Assembly: GCF_029774175.1 (NCBI RefSeq)
Contig: NZ_CP103834.1
Location: 1,846,001-1,910,000, forward strand
Direction of reading: 5' to 3'
Origin: Actinobacillus genomosp. 1
GTDB taxonomy: Bacteria > Pseudomonadota > Gammaproteobacteria > Enterobacterales > Pasteurellaceae
Length of the DNA stretch: 64,000 nucleotides
Shown here: piece by piece, positions 27,301 to 35,437 of the stretch
How the letters are laid out: every line of letters starts with the position of its first letter
Numbering within the stretch: position 1 is the first letter of the stretch
Notes under the pieces: generated by a model
What the model was told of the DNA's origin: nothing
Database searches by the model: none
The model's input: the letters and a program-made list of their open reading frames with translations, nothing else
Position numbers and translations under genes: made by a program

Positions 27301-29656
27301 CTTCCGCTTTCGCTACCAAGTCTGTCGCTTTCGCTAACTCCGCGTCATCCGCTACGTCATCGTTATCCGTATCCGTTACCGCTGGTACGGCTACTGGGTT
27401 CACGTTGTTCAAGCGTTCTACCAAGCCGTCTTTCGCGTCGCTCGCCGGTAAGCTGTCCACCGCCGCTTGCGCTGCGTTTTTCGCTTCAGTCACTTTGTCG
27501 TTTAAGCCTTTTAACTCATCAACTTCGTCTTGGCTCACTACGCCGTCTTTGTTGATTTCGTTAAGCTTATCTTCCGCCGCTTTTTCCGCCGCTTCCGCTT
27601 TCGCTACCAAGTCTGTCGCTTTCGCTAACTCCGCGTCATCCGCTACGTCATCGTTATCCGTATCCGTTACCGCTGGTACGGCTACTGGGTTCACGTTGTT
27701 CAAGCGTTCTACCAAGCCGTCTTTCGCGTCGCTCGCCGGTAAGCTGTCCACCGCCGCTTGCGCTGCGTTTTTCGCTTCAGTCACTTTGTCGTTTAAGCCT
27801 TTTAACTCATCAACTTCGTCTTGGCTCACTACGCCGTCTTTGTTGATTTCGTTAAGCTTATCTTCCGCCGCTTTTTCTGCGTCTTCCGCTGCCTTAACCG
27901 CGTCTTCCGCCGCTTTCACTTCGTCGCTATCAAGTTTGCCGTCGGCATCTTTATCCGTAACTGTTGGTGGTGTTACCGGATTTACGTCATCTAAACGGTT
28001 TTGAAGTTCTTCGCCTTTCGCCGGATCTGCCGCTTTTACTTCATCAATCGCTTTCTGCGCATCATTTTTCGCTTTAGCAATCTCTTCGTTCGCTTTTTCT
28101 ACCGCTTCCGCTTCCGCCGGTGTTACTACACCGTCTTTATTCGCATCCGCTAACGCTTTTTCCGCCGCTTTTTCTGCGTCTTCCGCTGCCTTAACCGCGT
28201 CTTCCGCCGCTTTTACTTCGTCGCTGTCAAGTTTGCCGTCGGCATCTTTATCCGTAACTGTTGGTGGTGTTACCGGATTTACGTCATCTAAACGGTTTTG
28301 AAGTTCTTCGCCTTTCGCCGGATCTGCCGCTTTTACTTCATCAATCGCTTTCTGCGCATCATTTTTCGCTTTAGCAATCTCTTCGTTCGCTTTTTCTACC
28401 GCTTCCGCTTCCGCCGGTGTTACTACACCGTCTTTATTCGCATCCGCTAACGCTTTTTCCGCCGCTTTTTCTGCGTCTTCCGCTGCCTTAACCGCGTCTT
28501 CCGCCGCTTTTACTTCGTCGCTGTCAAGTTTGCCGTCGGCATCTTTGTCCGTTACCGCAGGAGGTGTTACCGGATTTACGTCATCTAAACGGTTTTGAAG
28601 TTCTTCGCCTTTCGCCGGATCTGCCGCTTTTACGTCGTCGATCGCTTTTTGTGCGTCAAGTTTAGCTTTAGCAATCTCTTCGTTCGCTTTTTCTACCGCT
28701 TCCGCTTCCGCCGGTGTTACTACACCGTCTTTGTTCGCATCCGCTAACGCTTTTTCCGCCGCTTTTTCTGCGTCTTCCGCTGCCTTAACCGCGTCTTCCG
28801 CCGCTTTTACTTCGTCGCTGTCAAGTTTGCCGTCGGCATCTTTATCCGTAACTGTTGGTGGTGTTACCGGATTTACGTCATCTAAACGGTTTTGAAGTTC
28901 TTCGCCTTTCGCCGGATCTGCCGCTTTTACTTCATCAATCGCTTTCTGCGCATCATTTTTCGCTTTAGCAATCTCTTCGTTCGCTTTTTCTACCGCTTCC
29001 GCTTCCGCCGGTGTTACTACACCGTCTTTATTCGCATCCGCTAACGCTTTTTCCGCCGCTTTTTCTGCGTCTTCCGCTGCCTTAACCGCGTCTTCCGCCG
29101 CTTTTACTTCGTCGCTGTCAAGTTTGCCGTCGGCATCTTTGTCAGAATCATTCTTAGTGTTGCCGTTTCCACTACCACCGCCACTACCGCCACCGCCAGC
29201 TGCTGCTGCAATACCGCCGACTAATGCGGCAGCGCCTAATAACCACCAAGGGTTAAATGACCAAAATGCGCTGTTTAACTCAGAACCTCCCAGTGCTTGC
29301 GGCGCAATTACTTCTTCTGCTAAGACATTAATTGCATCACTGGTTACACCTGACTCAGGCACATACGCATATAACTGACCGTTCTCATGCTGCCCAATGA
29401 TCAAATTCGTTGCTTTGTCATCACTATAATAATTTTCGATGATGATATCCGGAGCTAGATCACCATCTTCTAAAGTGATAACTAAAGATTTATTATCCCT
29501 TTTCACGATGATATTTTGCGGAGCTACTCCTGTTTTATCATCAATTAATTGATAATTTACATTCTTTTATGCTTGAAGTACTAGTAAGTCACCTTTCGAT
29601 ACCTTATGGCTGTCAACTTCTTTTTTTGCACTCAGAATCTTAATTGTAGTTGTCAT
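21350..29656 (-). CDS. Giant BapA-like type I secreted repeat adhesin, interrupted by an in-frame stop codon
   Basis: Full frame of 2768 codons from the ATG at 29656; codon 30 is TAA (29567-29569), after which the same frame runs open to 21350. A GTG at 29506 (codon 51) is the first later start but has no ribosome site. Parts: BapA-type prefix domain (residues 1-100, with NYQLIDDKTG and LVITLEDGD), a WW/Gly-rich hydrophobic segment (FNPWWLLGAAALVGGIAAAAGGGG is split by a possible retention/cleavage zone), 22 tandem EF-hand-like units (29143 down to about 22690), Ig-like domains (SLDGGENW region), degenerate RTX repeats (MGNGDDTFTIG, MGAGSDTVKI, LGDGDDYISL) and a C-terminal secretion signal. 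Predicted role: surface adhesion or biofilm. With the stop, product is absent or made by weak restart. Confidence 0.85.
22690..23008 (-). repeat. Terminal divergent EF-hand-like unit of the adhesin
   Basis: Unit 22 of the array differs from the others but keeps two canonical 12-residue EF-hand loops, DVDEDGKADELE and DANRDGSITPVE. It ends in a Pro/Thr-rich linker (VPDTTEPTEPT) before the Ig-like region. Confidence 0.8.
23009..27664 (-). repeat. Array of 16 near-identical 291-bp (97-residue) B-type units
   Basis: Period 291 bp is read directly from the spacing of the boundary motif GTTACCGCTG (23301, 23592, 23883 ... 27666). Each unit has loops DTDNDDVADDAE (1-12) and EINKDGVVSQDE (36-47), an Ala/Glu/Lys-rich helix between, and a PVAVPAVT linker. 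All copies look identical by eye. Array length is a likely site of strain variation and of assembly error. Confidence 0.95.
27665..27955 (-). repeat. Hybrid A/B unit at the junction of the two repeat types
   Basis: The first third matches A-type units (DKDADGKLDSDE, AEDAVKAAEDAEKAAE) and the rest matches B-type units (KLNEINKDGVVSQDE onward). It is best explained by recombination within the array. Confidence 0.9.
27956..29143 (-). repeat. Four 297-bp (99-residue) A-type units
   Basis: Each unit holds two canonical EF-hand loops, DKDADGKLDSDE and DANKDGVVTPAE, 35 residues apart, and ends in NPVTPPTVT or NPVTPPAVT. One copy (about 28552-28848) has several silent and amino acid differences, so these are older or less homogenised than the B units. 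Confidence 0.95.
29567..29569 (-). other. In-frame ochre codon in the adhesin gene
   Basis: Reading from the ATG at 29656 gives MTTTIKILSAKKEVDSHKVS, then KGDLLVLQA, TAA, then KNVNYQLIDDKTG in the same frame. No frame change is needed, so this is a substitution (for example CAA or GAA to TAA), a sequencing error, or a true null allele. Confidence 0.9.
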
Positions 29657-29684
29657 AATTTAAGTTTCCCTTTGACTTAGAAAA

Positions 29685-30560
29685 TTATTCATTACCAAAT
29701 ACTGAAATTTCAACTCGACGGTTCGGTTGATTACATTCAATACGCGCGTTCTTATCTTTTAATGCAGCACAATTATTTTTGGATATATTAGTTTCTCCGT
29801 ATCCCATCGCTTCAACTTTTCTAGAAACACCTGCTTTTTGTAACACACTTGCTACCGTTTCCGCACGACGTTGAGCTAAATCTTTGTTATAGCTTTCACT
29901 ACCGTCCGGATCAGTGTATCCACTTACTACAATAGGATTTTTTGAATCTACGCCTAATTTCTTAATATGCTCTGCAAATTTTGAAATTTCCTGTTTACCT
30001 TTCGGAAGGATATCTTGGTAATCGGACTTATCAAAAGCAAACAATGCTCCTGTAGAAAGATCTTTTGTCACAATAATATTTTTCGAACAATTTCTTGCTT
30101 CAGGGACACGAGAAAGCGTATGATTCATTTTCCTTAGACCTAAGGTCTCTTTCTCTGCTACATCTTTAGTTACTTGAGTCAGAAGTATATTTCCCATATT
30201 TTGAGTAACTCGAACATATGCAACATTATTTTTATCCAAAGGATAATGAACCCCATTAACACGATTACCAAATTGATAATCCGAAGATTGAGATGCACTT
30301 AATAACGGTTTAGATGCGCAAACAGGAATAGAAGAAAATGACTTTTCTAATAATGAACTATGATAATTTCCATCAATATAAATATTGATAGCACCATTAA
30401 CTGAATCAATAGGTCTATAAAACAAGAGTAATGCTTGCTCTTGTTTAAGATTCTCCATTGAAGCATTCACATTTTCATGAACACTTTGTTTTTCTAAACT
30501 ATTTGATGAACAAGCCACCAAAATCATAGAGACAATAGGTACAGTTAATATTTTTTTCAT
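29685..30560 (-). CDS. OmpA-family peptidoglycan-binding lipoprotein
   Basis: 291-residue precursor with a lipobox (SMILVACSSN, Cys17), so an outer-membrane lipoprotein. The middle region (20-170) resembles no family I recognise. The C-terminal OmpA/Pal domain (about 180-291) has NPIVVSGYTDPDGSESYNKDLAQRRAETV and NQPNRRVEI, which bind peptidoglycan. It lies 28 bases before the adhesin start, so it is probably cotranscribed and may anchor or support the adhesin or its exporter. The 272-base AT-rich stretch upstream shows no gene and probably holds the promoter. Confidence 0.88.
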   Translation of the reverse strand: MKKILTVPIVSMILVACSSNSLEKQSVHENVNASMENLKQEQALLLFYRPIDSVNGAINIYIDGNYHSSLLEKSFSSIPVCASKPLLSASQSSDYQFGNRVNGVHYPLDKNNVAYVRVTQNMGNILLTQVTKDVAEKETLGLRKMNHTLSRVPEARNCSKNIIVTKDLSTGALFAFDKSDYQDILPKGKQEISKFAEHIKKLGVDSKNPIVVSGYTDPDGSESYNKDLAQRRAETVASVLQKAGVSRKVEAMGYGETNISKNNCAALKDKNARIECNQPNRRVEISVFGNE

Positions 30561-30832
30561 GAAAACTTCCTCTTAAAAGATGAAAAAAACACTTATTACA
30601 TTTATGCAATATATTTTTATTATTTGTATGACAATTTACATACAAACAAAAATTTAAAAATATACCATAGTCTATTATATAGACTTTTTAAGCCCATATT
30701 GTAAATAAATGAAAATAAACTGTAATATATACACACAAACAAAAAAATATAAAATAAATTTATAAAACTTAGAAACTAATTTCTTAACAAATTGTCTATA
30801 TTTAATTACCGTAAATTAATTAGATTGAAAAA

Positions 30833-31162
30833 TCAGATAGAATAGTTTGAAAACAGGTTAATCACCAATACGCCGGCAATAATCATTCCCATACCGATAA
30901 AGCCCGCCAAATCCGGTTTTTGCCCGAAAGCAAAATACGCCACAATGGCGGTCAGTACGATACCGACACCCGACCATACCGCATAAACAATACCGATCGG
31001 TAATGTTTTGGTAATCACCGATAATAAATATAACGCGATCACAAAAGCGCCGATTGCCACCGCTGTCGGTAACGGCTTACTAAAACCTTCGCTTGCCTTA
31101 ATGCAGTTACTGCCGATTACTTCAATCACAATCGCAAAGCCCAATAAAACCCAAGGATTCAT
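30833..31162 (-). CDS. Small multidrug resistance (SMR) family transporter
   Basis: 109-residue inner-membrane protein with four TM helices. The conserved TM1 glutamate is in FAIVIEVIGSNCIKASEGF and the TM3 signature in IGIVYAVWSGVGIVLTAIV. It is a proton-coupled exporter of cationic compounds or guanidinium; the exact subtype (EmrE, Gdx or SugE-like) cannot be told by eye. The start at 31162 has a GGAGAA site; the frame from 31180 adds six residues. Confidence 0.93.
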   Translation of the reverse strand: MNPWVLLGFAIVIEVIGSNCIKASEGFSKPLPTAVAIGAFVIALYLLSVITKTLPIGIVYAVWSGVGIVLTAIVAYFAFGQKPDLAGFIGMGMIIAGVLVINLFSNYSI

Positions 31163-31178
31163 CAATTTCTCCGAAAAC

Positions 31179-31235
31179 AAAAGCGGTTGGATTTTGCTTA
31201 TTTTTGCAAATTTTCAGCAAAATCCAACCGCTTTT
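31179..31235 (-). terminator. Paired uptake-signal terminator after the YfcZ-like gene
   Basis: Perfect 20-bp arms beginning AAAAGCGGTTGGATTTTGCT, the longest such pair in the window, between the YfcZ-like stop and the ribosome site of the SMR gene. Confidence 0.75.
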
Positions 31236-31248
31236 CACATTAATAAAA

Positions 31249-31539
31249 TTAGATCGCTCGTGTACCTAATTGGAAAATCACCACTTCCGCTTGGCAACTA
31301 AAACGGAAATTCGCATCCAGTAAAAAACCGCCCTCTACCGCTTTGATTTCGCTGCTGATTTCACACGGTTCACTTTCCGTATCACGCGCTTTTTGAGTTA
31401 ATTTAACAAGCGCTTGTTCCGCTTCCGCTTGTGTTTCATATACTTTTGCAAATTTCGCATCTCGTTCACTGTTATCAATGATTGAGCCGACATCAAAAGT
31501 GTTACAACCCACACATTCAACCGGTTTATCTGATTTCAT
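31249..31539 (-). CDS. YfcZ/YiiS family protein (DUF406)
   Basis: 96-residue cytosolic protein of unknown function, family UPF0381. The N-terminal CVGCNTFDVGSIIDN and the central EQALVKLTQKARDTESEPC are typical. It is monocistronic by spacing: hairpin on one side, HipBST promoter region on the other. Confidence 0.85.
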   Translation of the reverse strand: MKSDKPVECVGCNTFDVGSIIDNSERDAKFAKVYETQAEAEQALVKLTQKARDTESEPCEISSEIKAVEGGFLLDANFRFSCQAEVVIFQLGTRAI

Positions 31540-31611
31540 AAAAACCCCTATAAATTTTAGTTAATCACATCAATACTTTAATACTAAACACATTGTTAAG
31601 CAACATACTTA

Positions 31612-31648
31612 AATCATCATATATGAACTATAAATGTATAATATGATT
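31612..31648. promoter_or_regulatory. Candidate HipB operator
   Basis: Imperfect inverted repeat AATCATCATATA / TATAATATGATT (10 of 12 paired) about 95 bases upstream of hipB, in the 203-base gap. HipB-type antitoxins repress their own operons through such palindromes. Confidence 0.4.
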
Positions 31649-31742
31649 CGTTATGGATTAAAAAAGATCTTTATTTTATTAAAAAACTCAAATATGATAC
31701 TTTTTAACATTAAATTAAACAAAAATGGTTTACATATAAGCT

Positions 31743-32051
31743 ATGACAGATATAAATTTACTATTAGAAGAACAAATTGATGCATTAAAAACGTTGCAAA
31801 AACAACTATTAGTGTACGAACAGGCTAAAAAGCAGCAGTTAATTGAAGGAAAAATCGAAGATTTGACCGCTTTCGGGCAACAACTTAACCAAAAACGTAA
31901 AGCATTAAATATTGATTTATATACATTGGAATTACAAACTAATATTTCATCATCAACATTAAAACGATTGTTTCAAGATCCAAGCCAAGTGAGATTTTCT
32001 ACCGTGTTACTTGTTGCCAAAACATTAGGAGTTTCACTATGCGCCGTATAA
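31743..32051 (+). CDS. hipB: HipB-like HTH antitoxin subunit of a HipBST system
   Basis: 102-residue XRE-type DNA-binding protein. A helical N-terminal extension (residues 1-45, Lys/Gln-rich) precedes the HTH (QQLNQKRKALNIDLYTLELQ, NISSSTLKRLFQDPSQVRFS). It should repress the operon and help hold HipT. Its stop overlaps the hipS start by 13 bases. Confidence 0.88.
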   Translation: MTDINLLLEEQIDALKTLQKQLLVYEQAKKQQLIEGKIEDLTAFGQQLNQKRKALNIDLYTLELQTNISSSTLKRLFQDPSQVRFSTVLLVAKTLGVSLCAV

Positions 32052-32356
32052 AACGTTCGGCAAAAGTCTTTTTATATGATGAACCGGTCGGGTATCTTTA
32101 CCAAGATGATATGGGATTTCATTTTTCTTATTTCAAAGATTATGTCGGTATTCCGCTATCACTTAGTTTGCCGGTCACGCAACAACACTTTCATTCAGAA
32201 CAATTGTTTCCTTATTTTGCCTCATTAATTCCTGAGGGTTGGCTCAAAGCAAAATATAACGTCTTACAAAAAATCGATGAACAGGATCAATTCGGGTTAT
32301 TACTCAATAATGGGGAAAATATGCTTGGTGCAATCACGATTAAGCGGGAGGAATAA
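32039..32356 (+). CDS. hipS: HipS-like small antitoxin (HipA N-subdomain as a free protein)
   Basis: 105-residue protein that equals the N-terminal subdomain of HipA (KVFLYDEPVGYLYQDDMG, LSLSLPVTQQHF, FASLIPEGWLKAKYN). In tripartite HipBST systems this piece is the true antitoxin and blocks the kinase with a tryptophan; here the candidate is Trp68 in PEGWLK. It overlaps hipB by 13 bases and hipT by 1 base (TAATG). Confidence 0.9.
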   Translation: MRRIKRSAKVFLYDEPVGYLYQDDMGFHFSYFKDYVGIPLSLSLPVTQQHFHSEQLFPYFASLIPEGWLKAKYNVLQKIDEQDQFGLLLNNGENMLGAITIKREE

Positions 32357-33387
32357 TGCAAAATTGCAAAGTGCTGCTCACACCACTTACTGATACAGAA
32401 CAAAAATCAGGATACAGTCAAAAGGGATTGCTCTATTTAACCGGACAAGCTGACTTTATTCCGGTTTTACCATTCAATCGTCAAGGTTTCAGTACGTTAG
32501 AGCCTCGTAAACAGCAAGGAATGAGTATTTCCGGTTATCAACCTAAAATTCAATTAGTAATTCACGAAAAACAATTTCAAAGTATTGCTCAACAAGGCAC
32601 TTATATCTTAAAACCTTCTCCCGAAGATTATCCATTTTTAGCGGAGAATGAACACGCGACGATGCAACTTATGGCTAAATTAGGATTTATTGTGCCAGAG
32701 AATGGTTTAATTCCGTTCCAAGCAACTTCGGAACAAACGGAATATGCCTTTGTCATTAAACGTTTTGATCGCACAAATGATAATAAGCCTATTCATCAAG
32801 AACAGTTAGATGGCGCAATGAGCATTACGGAAAAATACGGTAAGACAGGAAGCGATAACGAGCAATATATTAGCTATGAACAAGCGGTTAAATTTATCTT
32901 GCAGCATACCGAAAATAATCTCGCTCAACAACAGGAGTTATTTAGACGGATTGTTTATGCCTATTTACTAGGCAATAATGATTTACACCTACGTAACTTC
33001 TCTCTGATTTACTCCAAAACGGGGGAAGCAAAGCTCGCTCCGATTTACGACTATGTTTCCGTTGTACCATATAAAGCGATATTTGAAGGAACAATTTTAG
33101 CTTTACCCTTGCTTGCTAAAGAGGAAGGAAACAAAGAACTCGCCCACGGCTTTACTACTCAATACGGCGAATATATTGGACAAGATTTTATTGAATTTGG
33201 CGAAAACATTGGCCTAAATCGAAATGTAATATTAAAAAAATTACTGCCCCAAATACTAAAAGAAAAGACGATAGTCGAAAGTGTTTATCAACATTCCTTT
33301 ATGTCGTTGGCACACCAAGAACTCGTCTTAAAAAATTATCATCGACGTTTACAGTTACTGCAAATCATTGATGAGCCGAGTTTGTAA
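32356..33387 (+). CDS. hipT: HipT-like serine/threonine kinase toxin
   Basis: 343-residue HipA-fold kinase lacking the N-subdomain. The Gly-rich loop with two serines (GMSISGYQPKIQ) matches the SxS autophosphorylation motif of HipT. The catalytic segment LLGNNDLHLRNFSLIY and the metal-binding APIYDYVS are intact, so the kinase should be active. Known HipT phosphorylates tryptophanyl-tRNA synthetase and stops translation; that target is taken from the family, not shown here. The start has a GGGAGG site inside hipS. Confidence 0.92.
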   Translation: MQNCKVLLTPLTDTEQKSGYSQKGLLYLTGQADFIPVLPFNRQGFSTLEPRKQQGMSISGYQPKIQLVIHEKQFQSIAQQGTYILKPSPEDYPFLAENEHATMQLMAKLGFIVPENGLIPFQATSEQTEYAFVIKRFDRTNDNKPIHQEQLDGAMSITEKYGKTGSDNEQYISYEQAVKFILQHTENNLAQQQELFRRIVYAYLLGNNDLHLRNFSLIYSKTGEAKLAPIYDYVSVVPYKAIFEGTILALPLLAKEEGNKELAHGFTTQYGEYIGQDFIEFGENIGLNRNVILKKLLPQILKEKTIVESVYQHSFMSLAHQELVLKNYHRRLQLLQIIDEPSL

Positions 33388-33425
33388 CAAAAAAGCCTTT
33401 AAGCATATTACTTAAAGGCTTTTTC
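33388..33425 (+). terminator. Terminator of hipBST, bidirectional with the DUF533 gene
   Basis: Stem AAAAAGCCTTTAAG / CTTAAAGGCTTTTT with T run on both strands, between the convergent hipT and DUF533 genes. Confidence 0.88.
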
Positions 33426-33433
33426 TCACTTAA

Positions 33434-34066
33434 TTAAAACCCGGCTTGTTGTTCTAACTGTTCCACTAACGCATCGTCTAAACCGAGAGCTTCGGCAAGA
33501 TCAGCGAGGAAGACGATTTCTTTACGGGCTAAATCGGCACATACCACGCGAGCGGCTAAATAGACTTGTGCCGCTAATGCGGGATTATTCCCGACTTGTG
33601 TGGCAATTTGTTGCACGCTTGCCGGCTGATACATCTCTTGCTCAATCCATTGATGAAGTTCCGGATCTTGTCCCGCTTCGCCTAAAATCGCTTGTTTTTC
33701 TTGCTCGGAAATTGCGCCGTCAGAAGCAGCCGCCGCAATCATCGCTTGTAAAATGACTTGGCTGCTTGCTTGGGCATTTTGTTCGGTCACCGCAAAACTT
33801 TCTTCACTCACTGGAGCGGCTTGCGTTTGATTTTGCTGATATTTTTGATAAGCCTGATAAGCAAGGCTACCGATTGCCGCCAATGACCCTAATTTCGCTA
33901 AGCTAGAACCGCCGTTACGACCGAAGATCATCGAAAGAATGCCGATTGCCGCCGCACCGCCACCGATTTTGGCGACTTTATCGGTGGTGGTATTGCCGTT
34001 CATTGCATTTTTTGCTGATTCTTGTGCAACGCTTAGCACTTGATTTAAAATTTTGCTGAAATCCAT
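33434..34066 (-). CDS. DUF533 (YebE-like) protein with TerB-like fold
   Basis: 210-residue protein. N-terminal part has Gly-rich hydrophobic stretches (VAKIGGGAAAIGILSMIFG, LAKLGSLAAIGSLAYQAYQ), then a Gln-rich linker and a helical TerB-like domain (AMIAAAASDGAISEQEKQAILG). Function unknown; E. coli YebE is envelope-stress linked. It stands alone. Confidence 0.85.
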   Translation of the reverse strand: MDFSKILNQVLSVAQESAKNAMNGNTTTDKVAKIGGGAAAIGILSMIFGRNGGSSLAKLGSLAAIGSLAYQAYQKYQQNQTQAAPVSEESFAVTEQNAQASSQVILQAMIAAAASDGAISEQEKQAILGEAGQDPELHQWIEQEMYQPASVQQIATQVGNNPALAAQVYLAARVVCADLARKEIVFLADLAEALGLDDALVEQLEQQAGF

Positions 34067-34158
34067 AGAGTTTCTCCAATAAGAGTAAAGATAAATATCT
34101 TAGCCAACTAAGTGCCTATTTGTACATTAAATGGCTCAGAAGTTCCACCTACATCAAA

Positions 34159-34202
34159 AAACAAGCGGTCGTAAATTCTTGTGAAAATACGACCGCTTGT
34201 TT
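34159..34202 (-). terminator. Paired uptake-signal terminator after the monooxygenase gene
   Basis: Perfect 15-bp arms AAACAAGCGGTCGTA / TACGACCGCTTGTTT, 5 bases after the stop codon. Confidence 0.75.
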
Positions 34203-34206
34203 CAAA

Positions 34207-34491
34207 TTAAAGTAAATCCACGATATTAATCTCTATCGGCTGACTTAATAACTCGGCAAATTTAGCACCTGCATCAATAAAATACGCTTGCTGAGTATGC
34301 AACGCCAAATCTTGTTGCGATTGCCATTGTTCCACAAAAGTATAAACATTCGGCTGACCTTGCACCGCACCGCAGCCGTAAGCAATACAACCTTGGTCGT
34401 TAAGCGAAGCACGAATTAAGTTTTTTGCCAATGCTTCAAATTCTGCGATTTTATCCGCTTTTACATGACATACTGCATAAACTGCGATCAT
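34207..34491 (-). CDS. Putative quinol monooxygenase (ABM domain, YgiN-like)
   Basis: 94-residue dimeric ferredoxin-fold protein of the antibiotic biosynthesis monooxygenase family (VCHVKADKIAEFEALAKNLI, GCIAYGCGAV, FVEQWQSQQDLALHTQQAYF). Substrate unknown. It lies 21 bases after ureD on the same strand, so it may ride on the urease transcript, though it has no known urease role. Confidence 0.82.
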   Translation of the reverse strand: MIAVYAVCHVKADKIAEFEALAKNLIRASLNDQGCIAYGCGAVQGQPNVYTFVEQWQSQQDLALHTQQAYFIDAGAKFAELLSQPIEINIVDLL

Positions 34492-34512
34492 AATTGCTCT
34501 CCTAAACTAAAA

Positions 34513-35325
34513 TTAAACAATATTGGACTGGGCTTTTAAAACTTGCCCAATCCGCTCAAATAAATGTTGAATGACATCCGCTCGATGTGCAAGCACTCGA
34601 ACCATCAATCCGCCTTCATTCAACTGCGAAACGCCAATCAGCATATTTTTTTGCTCGGCGGCTAAAGCTTGTAATTCGCTTACCATTGCCTTAATTTCGA
34701 CAGCATTTTTTGTCAAATTAACATAAGTGAGCGAGCCTTGATGTGAAAAATCTTCCATTTGGCTCAATGACGTCAATGCCATTTTTGCCGGTAGCCACTG
34801 AATACGGTCGGTAACAAGCGGTCGATTTTGGTAAGAAATTCGCAAATAGGACGCAAAATGACGGAAGGCGAATCGTTCGCCGTTTAGCACTCGCCCAATC
34901 GCCACAATCTCGCCGTAAATCAGCTCGGACTGCTCGCTCATCTCAATTTCGGTGGTTTGCTTAAATCCGCTGTCTTTATGTAGCACCAATGGGTGCGGAA
35001 GATAAAACAAGCGGCTATTTTTGCCCAATTTTATGCAAGTTTTTTGCGTGGCATAATCGCCCTCATTCATTGATTGCACACGAGTAAACGCCTGCGTATT
35101 CAACGAAAGTGCGGTATCGTCTGCCAGTGAAATCTCAATATCAAGCAGATCACCTGCCAACAAACCGGGCGAGGACGACATTTGCATCGCATTCAAAGCA
35201 TTGCGCCAATGCGAATCCAAATTCGGCAAGGTCATCACCTTAAACGGTGGCGACACAAAGTATTGATCAAGCTGCGTTTTGCCTTGTGAGGTAAGTTTTG
35301 TTGAAAGTAAAAGTTTGCTTTGCAT
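34513..35325 (-). CDS. ureD: Urease accessory protein UreD (UreH)
   Basis: 270-residue scaffold protein that binds the urease apoenzyme with UreF and UreG and channels nickel. Family segments FKVMTLPNLDSHWRNALNAMQMSSSPGLLAGD, HKDSGFKQTTEIEMSEQSELIYGEIVAIGR, and the C-terminal part fit. The start at 35325 (MQSKLLLSTKL) is chosen; a longer frame to 35412 reads into the repeat element. It follows ureG after a 185-base gap filled by hairpins. Confidence 0.93.
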   Translation of the reverse strand: MQSKLLLSTKLTSQGKTQLDQYFVSPPFKVMTLPNLDSHWRNALNAMQMSSSPGLLAGDLLDIEISLADDTALSLNTQAFTRVQSMNEGDYATQKTCIKLGKNSRLFYLPHPLVLHKDSGFKQTTEIEMSEQSELIYGEIVAIGRVLNGERFAFRHFASYLRISYQNRPLVTDRIQWLPAKMALTSLSQMEDFSHQGSLTYVNLTKNAVEIKAMVSELQALAAEQKNMLIGVSQLNEGGLMVRVLAHRADVIQHLFERIGQVLKAQSNIV

Positions 35326-35333
35326 TTTATTGC

Positions 35334-35404
35334 TCACTCTCGCTCCTCGTGGGAGAGAGACAGCGAAAAATTGCGTTAGGCAATTTTTTGCAGAGAGAGG
35401 GGAA
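35334..35404. repeat. Hairpin-rich sequence related to the urease-operon repeats
   Basis: CTCTCGCTCC / GGGAGAGAG and AATTGCG / GGCAATT hairpins between ureG and ureD. It resembles the CT-rich arms of the 63-bp element just beyond it, but less regular. Confidence 0.4.
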
Positions 35405-35437
35405 ATTTGCAAAATGTTACGATATTCTCACCGCTTA

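Noticed and set aside
22509..28004. A plus-strand open frame of 1831 codons opposite the adhesin repeats
   Set aside because: It is an antisense shadow: the repeat period is a multiple of three and lacks stops on both strands. Its Ser/Ala/Phe-rich product has no family features and no ribosome site.
23009..29143. Possible CRISPR array from the regular direct repeats
   Set aside because: Units are 291-297 bp, contiguous, without spacers, and fully coding in one frame.
29185..29215. LapG-type protease site (AAAG within the Gly-rich segment after the WW motif) in the adhesin
   Set aside because: The motif is short and occurs in an Ala/Gly run; no LapG or LapD gene is in the window, so a claim of regulated release is not supported.
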